NCBI GenBank assembly: GCA_963732585.1
Contig: CAVSZY010000005.1
Span: 496,001 to 560,000, forward strand
DNA: 64,000 bases
Reading direction: 5' to 3'
Origin: WLMZ01 sp963732585
Lineage (GTDB): Bacteria > Actinomycetota > Acidimicrobiia > Acidimicrobiales > Ilumatobacteraceae
The notes beneath the pieces were generated by a model that did not search any database, was not told the DNA's origin, and saw only the letters and a program-made list of their open reading frames with translations. Shown here piece after piece: positions 7,638 to 16,249 of the stretch. How positions within the stretch are numbered: the stretch's first letter is position 1; each line of letters opens with the position of its first letter. Made by a program: the position numbers and the translations under genes.

Positions 7638-10346
7638 CTAGCGGCGCCCGAGGCGCGACAGGCGGCGATCGCGGGCGCCGGCGAGCGCTCGGCGTACGCG
7701 TGCTTGGATCTCGTCGTCGATCTTGCGGCCGAGCCGATCGGTGACGCTGAAACGGTCGTTGATCTGGCCGTCGATCGTGGCGATGCGGGCGCTGTGCACC
7801 AACACATCGACGGAGGCAAACGCAGCAGTCACGCCCTGCAGCACGCCTGGCTGGTCGACGCCGGTCACCGTGCAGGCCGTGTGCCACGGCAACGTCGAGT
7901 TATCGAACTCAATATCCACCTGCGGCTTGGGATCGATGACGACTGGACGTTTCAGCGAACGCTCCATGGCGTGGGCCAGCGTCCTCGCCGCCGGGCGTTG
8001 CCGGGCGAGCACGAGGAAGCTGTCGAGCACTGCCCCATCGCCCCAGGTGGCGATCGAGGCGTCCAAGACGTCGAGCCCTTCGTCGTGCAGCACCTGGCTG
8101 AGGTGGGCGAGCAGGCCGTGCTGATCGCGGCAGGCGACATCGATACGCCAATGGTGCGGCTCCGGGTCCGGGGTGACGGCAACGCGCACGACACCCTTGC
8201 GCGGCAGCGGCTCGACCATGCGAACTTGGCGCACCAACTCCGCCGGATCATGGGCCAATACGTAGGCGTTGGGGGCCAGCGCGAGGCGTTCGATCGCTTC
8301 CGGATTGGTGCTCAGCCGGCGTGCAGCATCGCGGCGGGCGTCAGCCAGGGAATCGCCCTCGGTGCCGACCAATTCGGGGTGGGCCAGGGCCTCGAGCACC
8401 AGATCACGAAGTTCCTGCAGCGACTCACGCTGCCAGGTTGGCAGCGGATCGATCATCTGGGCCACCGCCATCGCCAGGTGCAGCCGGTCGAAGGAACGGA
8501 AGTGGGTAGCCAGATGCAACACCTCGTGCTGATCGAAATGGTCGGTGGTCCCGCTGTTGGCGCGTAGCAACAGGCCATCGCTGATCGCTGCCGCAATGCG
8601 TTCCCCGGTGATCGGGCCGTCGAGCCGGGTGATCAAATTGGCGATGTCATCGCCGTCGGCTTTCAGGCCAACGACATCGAGCGCCAACGCCGCGAACATC
8701 AGATCGCGGTGATCGACCGACACGTTCTCGGACGGCAATTTGCCCTGGCCCAACTGCTCAACCAGCGCGAAGCGCAGGGCCTTCGATGGATCGAGTTCGC
8801 TGGCGTCGGCGCGCCGACGAGCCACCGACTCGGCAATCTCCGGCAAAGCGTGCTCCAACGCACCGGTCACTTCGAGCAGGCGCCAGGACCGCGGATTGCC
8901 AGCGGCGAGTAGGTCCAGCAGCTTGGTGGTATGCGCAGGCTGCCATTCAATGCCCGCCCCAGCAGACAATCTGGCATCGCCGAACCAGTCGAGCAGGTCC
9001 TCCGACGGGCGTGCCTTACCGCCGAACGTCGCGGCATCGAGGGCCAACGTGACGAACTCGCTCGGCGGTGGTGTGCCCGTGAGTTCCACGTGGCCATCGG
9101 TCACACGCAACCAACCCTCGGTCGGGCGCTCGCCATATTCGATCGCCACGCCGCGGTTGCTGGCAGCACTGCCTACCCGCCAGCGCAGCAGCGGTGGGGT
9201 CATCACCGTGGTCACCAGGACAACGATCAGCAGCGCGGCATAGGAATCGTCATCGAGCACCCCTTGAGTCAGCCCAATAGAGGCAAAGATCAGGCCGACC
9301 TCGCCGCGCGGAATCATCCCGATGCCGACCAGCAGCCGATCGGCGCGGGTGCCGAGCATACCCACTGCGCTGAGCAATTTGCCGATGATAGCCACCACCA
9401 CCAACGCCCCACCGAGGGCCAACACCGACGGTTTGAGCATCGCTTGGATGTCGACGTTGATCCCGATCTGCAGGAAGAAAACGGGGATCAAGAAGTTGCC
9501 GATCGGTGCCAGGTCGCGGTGGATGCGCTCGTGGTTGCGGCTATTGCCAAGTGCCAGGCCCGCCATGAACGCACCGATGATCGGGGCGAGCTTGGCGAGG
9601 TGAGCCAGTGAGGCAAAAGCCAAGGTCAAGGCGACTGCGGCAACGGCGAGCGTCGCCGACGAGCGAGCGACGCGGTCGACGGCATCGATCAGGCGCGGCA
9701 CGACTGTCGCCCCGAGCACTCCGGTGACCACCAAGAACCCGAGCGCCAAGCCAAACGTTCCCAACACGGTGGTGATCCCGACGCTGCCACCGGCGACCAC
9801 TTTGACCACCACGGTGAGCACGATTAAGCCGAGCACGTCATCGGCTACAGCGGCCCCGAGCACGATGCGCGCTTCGGTGGTCGCCAGGGCCCGCAGATCG
9901 CCGAAGACCCGCGCCGTGATGCCGACGCTCGTCGCCGTCAACGCTGCACCGAAGAACACCGAGGTCTGTCCGTCGAAACCGCCAGCGAGGCCCACTCCAA
10001 GCCCGCCGAAAAAGGGCAGTACGACGCCGGCCACGGCGACCGTCATCGAGGCTCGACCCACCTTGGCGAGCTCGGCCAAATCCATCTCCATGCCGACTTG
10101 TAAGAGCAGCATCAGCACACCGAGTTCGCCGAGAATTGTCAGCATCGATGAGGTTTCTAGATGGCCGGTGTCGAGCAACCCGAGCGCGTGCGGGCCGATG
10201 AGGATGCCGGCGATGATCTCGCCGAGCACTGCCGGCGTCCGTAGCCGTTCGGCCAACTCAGCCGCAGCTTTGGCGGCGACGAGAACGATGAGGAGATCGA
10301 GCAGCATCCGGCTGACGTCGAACGCGCCGGTGGCGGCGAGCAGCAT
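7638..10346 (-). CDS. CPA2 cation/H+ antiporter with GlnD-like and ACT domains
   Basis: A 902-residue membrane protein. Residues 1 to about 385 form a 12-helix Kef/CPA2 (Na+/H+ exchanger) domain with conserved GEIIAGILIGP and ADDVLGLIVL segments. Residues about 390-725 are soluble and resemble the degenerate middle of GlnD (segments like LLEVTGALEHALPEIAESV and RDLMFAALALDVVG) but lack the HD catalytic residues. Two ACT-like domains follow at about 731-800 (CRDQHGLLAHLSQVLHDEG) and 822-890 (GVDQPGVLQGVTAAF). ACT domains bind amino acids or glutamine, so transport may be gated by nitrogen status; that is inference. The ATG at 10346 overlaps the stop of the upstream regulator in an ATGA arrangement; a start at 10406 is also open. 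Confidence 0.85.
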   Translation of the reverse strand: MLLAATGAFDVSRMLLDLLIVLVAAKAAAELAERLRTPAVLGEIIAGILIGPHALGLLDTGHLETSSMLTILGELGVLMLLLQVGMEMDLAELAKVGRASMTVAVAGVVLPFFGGLGVGLAGGFDGQTSVFFGAALTATSVGITARVFGDLRALATTEARIVLGAAVADDVLGLIVLTVVVKVVAGGSVGITTVLGTFGLALGFLVVTGVLGATVVPRLIDAVDRVARSSATLAVAAVALTLAFASLAHLAKLAPIIGAFMAGLALGNSRNHERIHRDLAPIGNFLIPVFFLQIGINVDIQAMLKPSVLALGGALVVVAIIGKLLSAVGMLGTRADRLLVGIGMIPRGEVGLIFASIGLTQGVLDDDSYAALLIVVLVTTVMTPPLLRWRVGSAASNRGVAIEYGERPTEGWLRVTDGHVELTGTPPPSEFVTLALDAATFGGKARPSEDLLDWFGDARLSAGAGIEWQPAHTTKLLDLLAAGNPRSWRLLEVTGALEHALPEIAESVARRRADASELDPSKALRFALVEQLGQGKLPSENVSVDHRDLMFAALALDVVGLKADGDDIANLITRLDGPITGERIAAAISDGLLLRANSGTTDHFDQHEVLHLATHFRSFDRLHLAMAVAQMIDPLPTWQRESLQELRDLVLEALAHPELVGTEGDSLADARRDAARRLSTNPEAIERLALAPNAYVLAHDPAELVRQVRMVEPLPRKGVVRVAVTPDPEPHHWRIDVACRDQHGLLAHLSQVLHDEGLDVLDASIATWGDGAVLDSFLVLARQRPAARTLAHAMERSLKRPVVIDPKPQVDIEFDNSTLPWHTACTVTGVDQPGVLQGVTAAFASVDVLVHSARIATIDGQINDRFSVTDRLGRKIDDEIQARVRRALAGARDRRLSRLGRR

Positions 10347-10624
10347 CACGACGGCGACTGCAGCAACGATTCGGCGGTGCTCAGCGCCGCCGGTTCCAGC
10401 AGCCACCCCCGGCTACGTACGGTGCGGATCGCCTCGACGCCGAGGTGGCGGCGAATGTCGACGAGCAGTGAGTCGCAGCGTCGTGCCGAACAGTCGCCGA
10501 GGCCGGCGCGGCGGCTGATCTCACCGCGGCTGACGACCTTGCCGCAGTTGGCCACCAAGACGGCAAGAACGGCCCGTTCCCGCTCACCCAGGTTCCCGAC
10601 CGTGTTCTGTGTTGTGACGCCCAT
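10346..10624 (-). CDS. Winged-helix regulator, DNA-binding domain only
   Basis: About 92 residues that look like the OmpR/PhoB-type C-terminal effector domain alone: GERERAVLAVLVANCGKVVS, then a CDSLLVDIRRHLG recognition-helix region and the IRTVRSRGWLL wing. There is no receiver or sensor domain. Its TGA overlaps the antiporter ATG (10348-10344), so the two are translationally coupled, and it may regulate the antiporter or the divergent acyl-CoA dehydrogenase. The start is uncertain: ATG at 10624 or 10648, or further upstream. Without a receiver it could respond to a ligand or to its own level; nothing in the sequence decides. Confidence 0.7.
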   Translation of the reverse strand: MGVTTQNTVGNLGERERAVLAVLVANCGKVVSRGEISRRAGLGDCSARRCDSLLVDIRRHLGVEAIRTVRSRGWLLEPAALSTAESLLQSPS

Positions 10625-10741
10625 GCCACGAAGGTACGGCTGGGGCATGTCTCCAATGTGCACGTTGTGTGAACGGCTTGTGAACCGCGGCGAGTCGCCG
10701 ATTAAGCGTGCTGCGAGGTCGGTCTGGCAGACTTGCTGTCT

Positions 10742-11977
10742 ATGGACCTGACATATCCTTCTGACGCCGAAGCCTTCCGCGTCGAGATTCGCCAATGGTT
10801 GCACGACAGTCTTCCCGCAGGGTGGTTTGATCCCGGGTTCTCAATGTCGGGCGACGACCGCAAGGCGTTCAACGCCTCCTGGCCGACCACGTTGTTCGAG
10901 GGCGGCTGGATCTGCGCCACCTGGCCAAAGGAATACGGTGGCAAGGGGCTCAACACAATGCAAGGTGTGGTGCTCGCTGAGGAGTTCGCCGCTGCCAAGG
11001 CCCCGCTGCGTGCCGACTTCTTCGGTGACACACTCGTTGGCCCGACGCTGTTGCAATGGGGCACTGAGGAGCAGAAGAAGACGTTCTTGCCGCAGATTCT
11101 CAACGGCTCGATGAGCTGGTGCCAAGGGTTCTCTGAGCCGAACTCCGGCTCCGACCTGGCCAGTCTGAAGACGACGGCGGAGCTCGACGGCGACGAGTGG
11201 ATCATCAATGGGCAGAAGGTGTGGACTACCCAGGGCCACCACGCCGACTATTGCTTCTTGCTGACCCGCACCGATCCCGAGGCACCGAAACACAAAGGGA
11301 TCAGCTACCTGCTGGTGCCGATGCATCAGCCTGGGGTCGAGGTGCGCGGCATCACCCAGCCCGACGGCACGGCCGAGTTCTGCGAGGTGTTCTTCAACGA
11401 GGCCCGCTGCCCGAAAGACAATGTGGTCGGTGGCGTCAACAACGGCTGGAAGGTGGCGAACTCCACCCTTGCCTTCGAGCGCGGCATGAGCGCCACCACT
11501 GGTTATCGACGTTTTGAGGAGGAGCATCGGCTGCTGGTCGCCGAGGCGACCAAGCGTGGTCGGATCGATGAGGCCGATATCCGCCAGCGGCTGATGGTCT
11601 ATTACAGCAAGATCCAGATCTTGCGGATTAACGGGTTGCGCTCGCTGAGCGCCGCGGTCAGCGGGGTGAAGGACCCAGGTGTGGCGGCCCTCGGGGCAAC
11701 CAACAAGATGTTCTGGTCGGAGATGCACAAAGCCGCGATGGAATTGGCGCTGGACATCTTTGGCGCCGACTCGATGCTGATCGACGCTGGTCCCGAGGTC
11801 GGTTCATGGCCAGGAGCGACGCGGGATCGTCATCGTCAGGGCTACCCGGTGAGCCCGATGATGAGCATCTTCATGTTCAGCCGCAGCGAAACGATCTGGG
11901 GCGGTACGAGCCAGATCCAACGCAACATCGTCAGCGAACGCGTCCTCGGCCTGCCGAAGGAACCAAGCGCCGGTTAG
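10742..11977 (+). CDS. Acyl-CoA dehydrogenase (FadE type)
   Basis: A 411-residue FAD-dependent acyl-CoA dehydrogenase. The order is that of the family: an N-terminal helical domain, the central beta domain with WCQGFSEPNSGSDLAS and KVWTTQGHHADYCF, and the C-terminal four-helix domain ending with SETIWGGTSQIQRNIVSERV. These carry the FAD and acyl-CoA contacts. Many actinomycetes hold dozens of such genes for fatty acid, branched-chain or steroid side-chain oxidation; the substrate here cannot be told. The ATG at 10742 gives the normal N-terminus. It diverges from the regulator at 10624 with about 117 bases between. Confidence 0.92.
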   Translation: MDLTYPSDAEAFRVEIRQWLHDSLPAGWFDPGFSMSGDDRKAFNASWPTTLFEGGWICATWPKEYGGKGLNTMQGVVLAEEFAAAKAPLRADFFGDTLVGPTLLQWGTEEQKKTFLPQILNGSMSWCQGFSEPNSGSDLASLKTTAELDGDEWIINGQKVWTTQGHHADYCFLLTRTDPEAPKHKGISYLLVPMHQPGVEVRGITQPDGTAEFCEVFFNEARCPKDNVVGGVNNGWKVANSTLAFERGMSATTGYRRFEEEHRLLVAEATKRGRIDEADIRQRLMVYYSKIQILRINGLRSLSAAVSGVKDPGVAALGATNKMFWSEMHKAAMELALDIFGADSMLIDAGPEVGSWPGATRDRHRQGYPVSPMMSIFMFSRSETIWGGTSQIQRNIVSERVLGLPKEPSAG

Positions 11978-11980
11978 CGG

Positions 11981-12550
11981 CTAACGGTTTGCCTCGACGG
12001 CGAGATAGCTGCCGGTCGACAGGCGGTTGTCCTTGTTCTTCGCAGTGTGCTCCAGCGTCCAACCGCTCAGCACGCCGAGCAGTAGTCCCTGTTGGCGCGC
12101 ATGGCCGACTACCAGCACCGCGCCCCCTGGCGAGGTGAGGTCTCGGAGATCGGCAGCGAAGCTTTCAGCGCGTGCCCAGGCTTGGCGCAGACTCTCGCCG
12201 CCGGGAACGGGGTCGTCCATGTGTTGATGGCGCAGGCTCAGAGGAACCTCGGCGCGCACCGTGCCCGACAGCGAGCCGTAGTCGAATTCGAGCAGTCGGT
12301 CATCGACCGCCAGCGCCACGTTTCGTCCGGCGAGGACGTACTCCGCAGTCGTGCGTGCCCGACCGAGCGGGCTGCTGAAGGCGAGATCGATGGTGTGATC
12401 GGCAAGCGCGAGACCTAGGGCGATGGCCTGTTCAACGCCATGCTCTTCGAGCGGTATGTCCTCTCGCCCCTGGCGTCGGCCGTCACGGTTCCACGATGTG
12501 CGGCCGTGGCGTACGAGAAGCACCGAATAGCCGGGACGAGGAGAACTCAT
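11981..12550 (-). CDS. Histidine phosphatase family protein
   Basis: A 189-residue member of the phosphoglycerate mutase-like superfamily. It has the N-terminal catalytic LLVRHGRTSWNRDG motif, a conserved LLEFDYGSLSG segment and a second catalytic histidine in VVGHARQQG. The enzymes use a phospho-histidine intermediate to remove phosphate from small molecules or proteins; the substrate is not evident. The ATG at 12550 is preferred to the in-frame GTG at 12559. It converges with the acyl-CoA dehydrogenase with only three bases between stops and diverges from the kinase-like gene at 12594. Confidence 0.85.
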   Translation of the reverse strand: MSSPRPGYSVLLVRHGRTSWNRDGRRQGREDIPLEEHGVEQAIALGLALADHTIDLAFSSPLGRARTTAEYVLAGRNVALAVDDRLLEFDYGSLSGTVRAEVPLSLRHQHMDDPVPGGESLRQAWARAESFAADLRDLTSPGGAVLVVGHARQQGLLLGVLSGWTLEHTAKNKDNRLSTGSYLAVEANR

Positions 12551-12593
12551 TCGGCGCACGCTACCGGCCTCGACCGCTGGCTAAGGTCGCGTC

Positions 12594-13418
12594 ATGCCCA
12601 GCGGCGGAGTCAGCATCAGCGATAAGGACGATCGTTCGGTTTGGACCGAGGTGCGCGATGGGAGTGACGTCGTTCTCAAACGCTATGTCGTCGCCGACGC
12701 CGCAGCGGTCTACGACAACATGCAGGCCCTGTGGAACTCCAGCTTCGGGGCTGCGCGCATGCCCCCGGGAATGCCCGAACCCCTCTCGTTGGATGGCGAC
12801 ACCATCGTGATGTCCTTTGTCGACGGCGCACCGTTGGCCGAGGTGGGCCAAACGGCGCTCGACGCTGATCGCTTTGACGCTTTCGCTCGACTGATCGCCG
12901 ACCTCCATGGCAGCGGCGTCGTCCCGCCGCGTAAACGCTCTGGTCGCAAGGTGGTGCGCTCACTGACCAAGGCGGAAGTGGGCGGCGGTTTGCAGGCTGC
13001 CTACGATGCGGTGATCGCACAGTTGGCCGACCTGACCCCGGCCGAGGAGCAGCTGGTGATATCGCATGGCGATTGTTCACCGCGCAACGTCGTGGTCGCC
13101 GAGGGTGGCTTGGTGTTGATCGACTTCGATCGCCTGCACCGCGCCGAACGAGGCCGCGACATCGGCTACTTCGGCGCCTGGACCTGGGCCCGGCAGTATC
13201 AGGCTGGTGAAACGCCAACCTGGGATGTGGCCGACCGCTTTCTCGGTGCCTACGCCCGGCACGCCACGTTCGACGCTGATGCATTGACGGCCTCCGCCCC
13301 GTTTCATCGCGCCGTTGGCCTGTTGCGTATCGTCAAGGGCTGGCCGTCGATCGTTGCTTCCGTCGAGCACAGCGAACGCCTGCTCACGGAGGCGCAGTCG
13401 ATTCTGACGCCGAGATAA
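12594..13418 (+). CDS. Aminoglycoside phosphotransferase-like kinase
   Basis: A 274-residue protein with the core of the APH/choline-kinase fold. The catalytic loop is ISHGDCSPRNVV (Asp and Asn at the expected places) and the metal-binding motif is LIDFDR. An N-terminal lysine in VVLKRYV may bind ATP. Members phosphorylate varied small molecules, and many actinobacterial ones are of unknown substrate; no resistance role should be assumed. It is followed three bases later by the DUF3445 gene, so the two probably form an operon. Confidence 0.8.
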   Translation: MPSGGVSISDKDDRSVWTEVRDGSDVVLKRYVVADAAAVYDNMQALWNSSFGAARMPPGMPEPLSLDGDTIVMSFVDGAPLAEVGQTALDADRFDAFARLIADLHGSGVVPPRKRSGRKVVRSLTKAEVGGGLQAAYDAVIAQLADLTPAEEQLVISHGDCSPRNVVVAEGGLVLIDFDRLHRAERGRDIGYFGAWTWARQYQAGETPTWDVADRFLGAYARHATFDADALTASAPFHRAVGLLRIVKGWPSIVASVEHSERLLTEAQSILTPR

Positions 13419-13421
13419 CCG

Positions 13422-14498
13422 ATGGCGCGGCCGACATCGCTGACGATCGCCGAGCTGTGGCACTACGCACTCGACCCGGCGCCATACGCGGCCGCTGGCG
13501 CTCCACCATGGCTCGACGAGCTCGACTTCAAAGTCGCGCCACCGCACAACAAGATGGGTACGCATTCGCTCGATGCCGACTCGTTTCTCGAGGTCGACCA
13601 ATTTGCCGACGCCGAGATCGGCTTGCGCCGACGCCTGCTCGATGAACAACACGACGTCGTCTTCGGAGCTTTGCCGAGCGCTGACGACGCGGCACGGGAG
13701 ACTTTGGAGCTCGTGACCGACTGGCTCGAGCGCCATGGCCGACCTGCGCCGCCGGCAGCGGTGTCGGTGCATCCGCTGGAACGCGCAGCGAGTGCCGTGC
13801 AGGAGGACCTGTGCCTGATGGTGCAGCGCGATGGCGACTGGCATTTCGATGCCGGTGCGGTGCTGTTTCCGACGATCTGGCGCCTGTGCGACAAGCTTGG
13901 GGGATCGACGGCAGCGATCCATGGTCCAGTGCACGGCTATGTCGACGAGCTGTCGAGCCGCGTTGACGGGTTCTTCAACGGGTTGCGCCCCGGTCGTGTG
14001 GTGTGGCGGCGCAACCTGTCGATCAAGCCGTTTCACCTGTTGCACGTGCCGGTCGACAAGGTCGCCCAGCCTGTCGGAGAGTTGCGTGTCGAGGCCGACG
14101 GGTCACCGTTTTGGCTGCGTACCGAGCGCCAGACACTGCAGCGACTGGCGCGCTCGGGGGCGATCCTGTTCACGATCAAAGTACAGATCGCACCGGCCGG
14201 TGTGTTGCTCAGCCGACCCGATCGGGTGCGTGACCTGCTGGCCATGTATGGGTCGTGGGACGACGGCATGAGCGCCTACAAGATCGCTGCCAACAAGCTC
14301 GACGTCAGTTTCATCCCATGGCTACAACGGATCGTCGGCGACGACGCGCCCAGCGTCAGCCCGGCGATAAAGTACGACAATTATTCGACAGACGAGGAAG
14401 CGATGTCGGTTGTCACGATAAGACTCCGATCGCGGCGAAGCAGCACGAAGCAGACCGATGGGTCGCCGCCACCGCTACCCGACTCGGCATCCCACTGA
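13422..14498 (+). CDS. DUF3445 / heme-dependent oxidative N-demethylase-like
   Basis: A 358-residue protein matching the DUF3445 family, which includes the alpha subunit of heme-dependent oxidative N-demethylase. Visible family features are DAGAVLFPTIWRLCDKLGG, the IHGPVHGY segment and the RRNLSIKPFHLLHVP motif. A role in demethylating secondary amines is possible but not proven for this branch. The last 25-30 residues read, in another frame, over a PIN-domain toxin remnant (14414-14551) and look unlike family C-termini, so the 3' end may have been replaced by recombination. It follows the phosphotransferase-like gene by three bases. Confidence 0.75.
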   Translation: MARPTSLTIAELWHYALDPAPYAAAGAPPWLDELDFKVAPPHNKMGTHSLDADSFLEVDQFADAEIGLRRRLLDEQHDVVFGALPSADDAARETLELVTDWLERHGRPAPPAAVSVHPLERAASAVQEDLCLMVQRDGDWHFDAGAVLFPTIWRLCDKLGGSTAAIHGPVHGYVDELSSRVDGFFNGLRPGRVVWRRNLSIKPFHLLHVPVDKVAQPVGELRVEADGSPFWLRTERQTLQRLARSGAILFTIKVQIAPAGVLLSRPDRVRDLLAMYGSWDDGMSAYKIAANKLDVSFIPWLQRIVGDDAPSVSPAIKYDNYSTDEEAMSVVTIRLRSRRSSTKQTDGSPPPLPDSASH

Positions 14499-14551
14499 TC
14501 AGTGCCGATCACGTCTTCGACGGCATCGACACCGTGGAGTTCCGACGAATT
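14414..14551 (+). pseudogene. PIN-domain (VapC-type) toxin remnant
   Basis: In the third frame, partly overlapping the end of the DUF3445 gene, about 45 codons read as the C-terminal part of a PIN-domain nuclease. The segment KQHEADRWVAATATRLGIP is followed by LISADHVFDGI. The conserved acidic pair and the D-x-W-x-A-A-T-A helix are typical of VapC C-termini. The N-terminal half with the first catalytic Asp is missing and no start or antitoxin gene is nearby. It is a dead fragment of a toxin-antitoxin module and marks a past recombination event. The frame stays open to 14644 but the similarity stops near 14551. Confidence 0.6.
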
Positions 14552-14692
14552 GCATCAACTGGTAGATCATTCGACCTGCGATTACGCAAGGTCGCACGAG
14601 ACCCATCGAGCACCGACCCCTCCCGCCCAAGATTCCGGATATAGGCCGATAGTCTCATCGGAGCGGAACCTTGTAGCGGTGGGAAGGTCATC

Positions 14693-16180
14693 ATGAGTTC
14701 GATTCCAAAGGCGCGCCGCGGCGTGCTCATAGGTTTGAGTGTTGTTGCGGTAGGGGCTGTGGCGGTCGGCGCAGTTGCGCTGTTCGGCGGTTCCGATAAC
14801 TCCAAACCCGTGGTCGTCAGCGCTGGTGCCCGAGACGGTACGGAGGAGTCCGTCGTCGACACCACGGCGATCACGACCGACATCGTGTCGACGACCTCGA
14901 TGCCCGTTGCCTCCGTGGCCGTTACCTCTGTACCGACTCCGGTCCTGAGTGAATCGACGACGCTCCCGGTGGCGTCGCCGACCTCTGTCGACGTGGTCGC
15001 CCCCGTCGCTTCGCAGCCAACCTCCGCTATTCCGCTGGTCATTGCCACCGATCTGCCGATGCAGGGCTATGGGCAGGACGCCTCTGAGGACACCAATCTG
15101 GCGGTTGCTCTGGTACTCGAGCAGGCTGGTTACAAGGCGGGAAATTTCGACGTGCAGATACGTCCCTACGACAACTCAACTGAACAGCTCGGTGGTTGGA
15201 GCGACGAAAAGTGCGCGGCTAACGCCGTCGAACACATCGCCAAATCGGACGAGGTCGCGGTGATGGGCGCATACAACTCCGGCTGCACAAAGATCCAACT
15301 TCCAGCGCTGCATTCGGATCCAACCGGCCCGATACTCATGGTTTCACACGCAAATACGAATCCCGGATTGACCCGCGCCTGGGACCTCGATGAGCCAGAA
15401 CGCTTTTACCCGAGCGGTGTGCGCAACTACGGACGCGTCAACGCAACCGACGACTACCAGGGTGAGGCCGCAGCGAAATTTGCCGCACAAGAGCTGGGCG
15501 TCAAGCGTTGTATCGTCCTCACCGACGACCAGACGTTTGGCGTCGGGATGGCCGCGTCGTTCGCCGCGGCAGCGCCCGCATTAGGCATTGAGGTAGTTGC
15601 AGTCAAGTCGTGGGATCCCACAGCGGCCAGCTATCTCCGACTGTTCAAGTCGTTCGAGCTCCTCAAGCCAGACTGCTTCTATCTCGGCGGCATCAACGAC
15701 AACAACGGAGAACAACTCGTTCGCGACAAGGTTCAAGTATTTGGGCCGAATGATGCAACGGTGAAACTGCTCGCCCCGGATGGCTTTGCCGGGTATCCGA
15801 CCTTGCAGGAGATGCCCGAGGCACAGGGTATGTACATCACGTATTCCGGGCTGCCAATCTCTGCGATGGTGGGCTTTGGCGGCGGATGCGTGCAGTTCGT
15901 TGCCGACTTCACGGCCCGTTTCGGCCATGAGCCACGCTCGGCGTATGCGCTCTATGGTGCGGCAGCAACGCAACTGATTCTGAAGGCGATCGCTGCCTCG
16001 GACGGAACCCGCGTCGGTGTGCGCGACGCCGCCTTCGCGGGTGTCTCGGTACCCCAGGCAGAATCGGTGATCTGTCGCGACGTCGGCTTCGACGCACAAG
16101 GCGAAACGATCACCCGCGACATCTCGATGCAGCTGATGGTCGACAACCAGGAGATCCTGGTGAGCACCTTCACGCTGTAG
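14693..16180 (+). CDS. Branched-chain amino-acid-type substrate-binding protein
   Basis: A 495-residue exported or membrane-anchored solute-binding protein of the LivJ/Peripla_BP_6 family. An N-terminal hydrophobic helix at about residues 10-30 is followed by a Thr/Ser/Val-rich linker to about 115, then the two-lobe binding fold from IPLVIATDLPMQGYG onwards. The middle has GAYNSGCTKIQLPA and the inter-lobe segment KRCIVLTDDQTFGVGMA. No lipobox is obvious. No permease or ATPase genes lie beside it, so it is an orphan receptor, and the ligand (amino acid or other) is unknown. GGGAAGG at 14681-14687 supports the ATG at 14693. Confidence 0.85.
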   Translation: MSSIPKARRGVLIGLSVVAVGAVAVGAVALFGGSDNSKPVVVSAGARDGTEESVVDTTAITTDIVSTTSMPVASVAVTSVPTPVLSESTTLPVASPTSVDVVAPVASQPTSAIPLVIATDLPMQGYGQDASEDTNLAVALVLEQAGYKAGNFDVQIRPYDNSTEQLGGWSDEKCAANAVEHIAKSDEVAVMGAYNSGCTKIQLPALHSDPTGPILMVSHANTNPGLTRAWDLDEPERFYPSGVRNYGRVNATDDYQGEAAAKFAAQELGVKRCIVLTDDQTFGVGMAASFAAAAPALGIEVVAVKSWDPTAASYLRLFKSFELLKPDCFYLGGINDNNGEQLVRDKVQVFGPNDATVKLLAPDGFAGYPTLQEMPEAQGMYITYSGLPISAMVGFGGGCVQFVADFTARFGHEPRSAYALYGAAATQLILKAIAASDGTRVGVRDAAFAGVSVPQAESVICRDVGFDAQGETITRDISMQLMVDNQEILVSTFTL

Positions 16181-16249
16181 TAGCGAGCGACCTTGGGTGA
16201 TGTCTGATTTCCGCTAGTGGTCCTCGCCGCGATCGGGCAGACTAGGAAC

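Noticed and set aside
12594..13418. Antibiotic resistance kinase
   Set aside because: Only the general phosphotransferase motifs are present and nothing points to a drug substrate.
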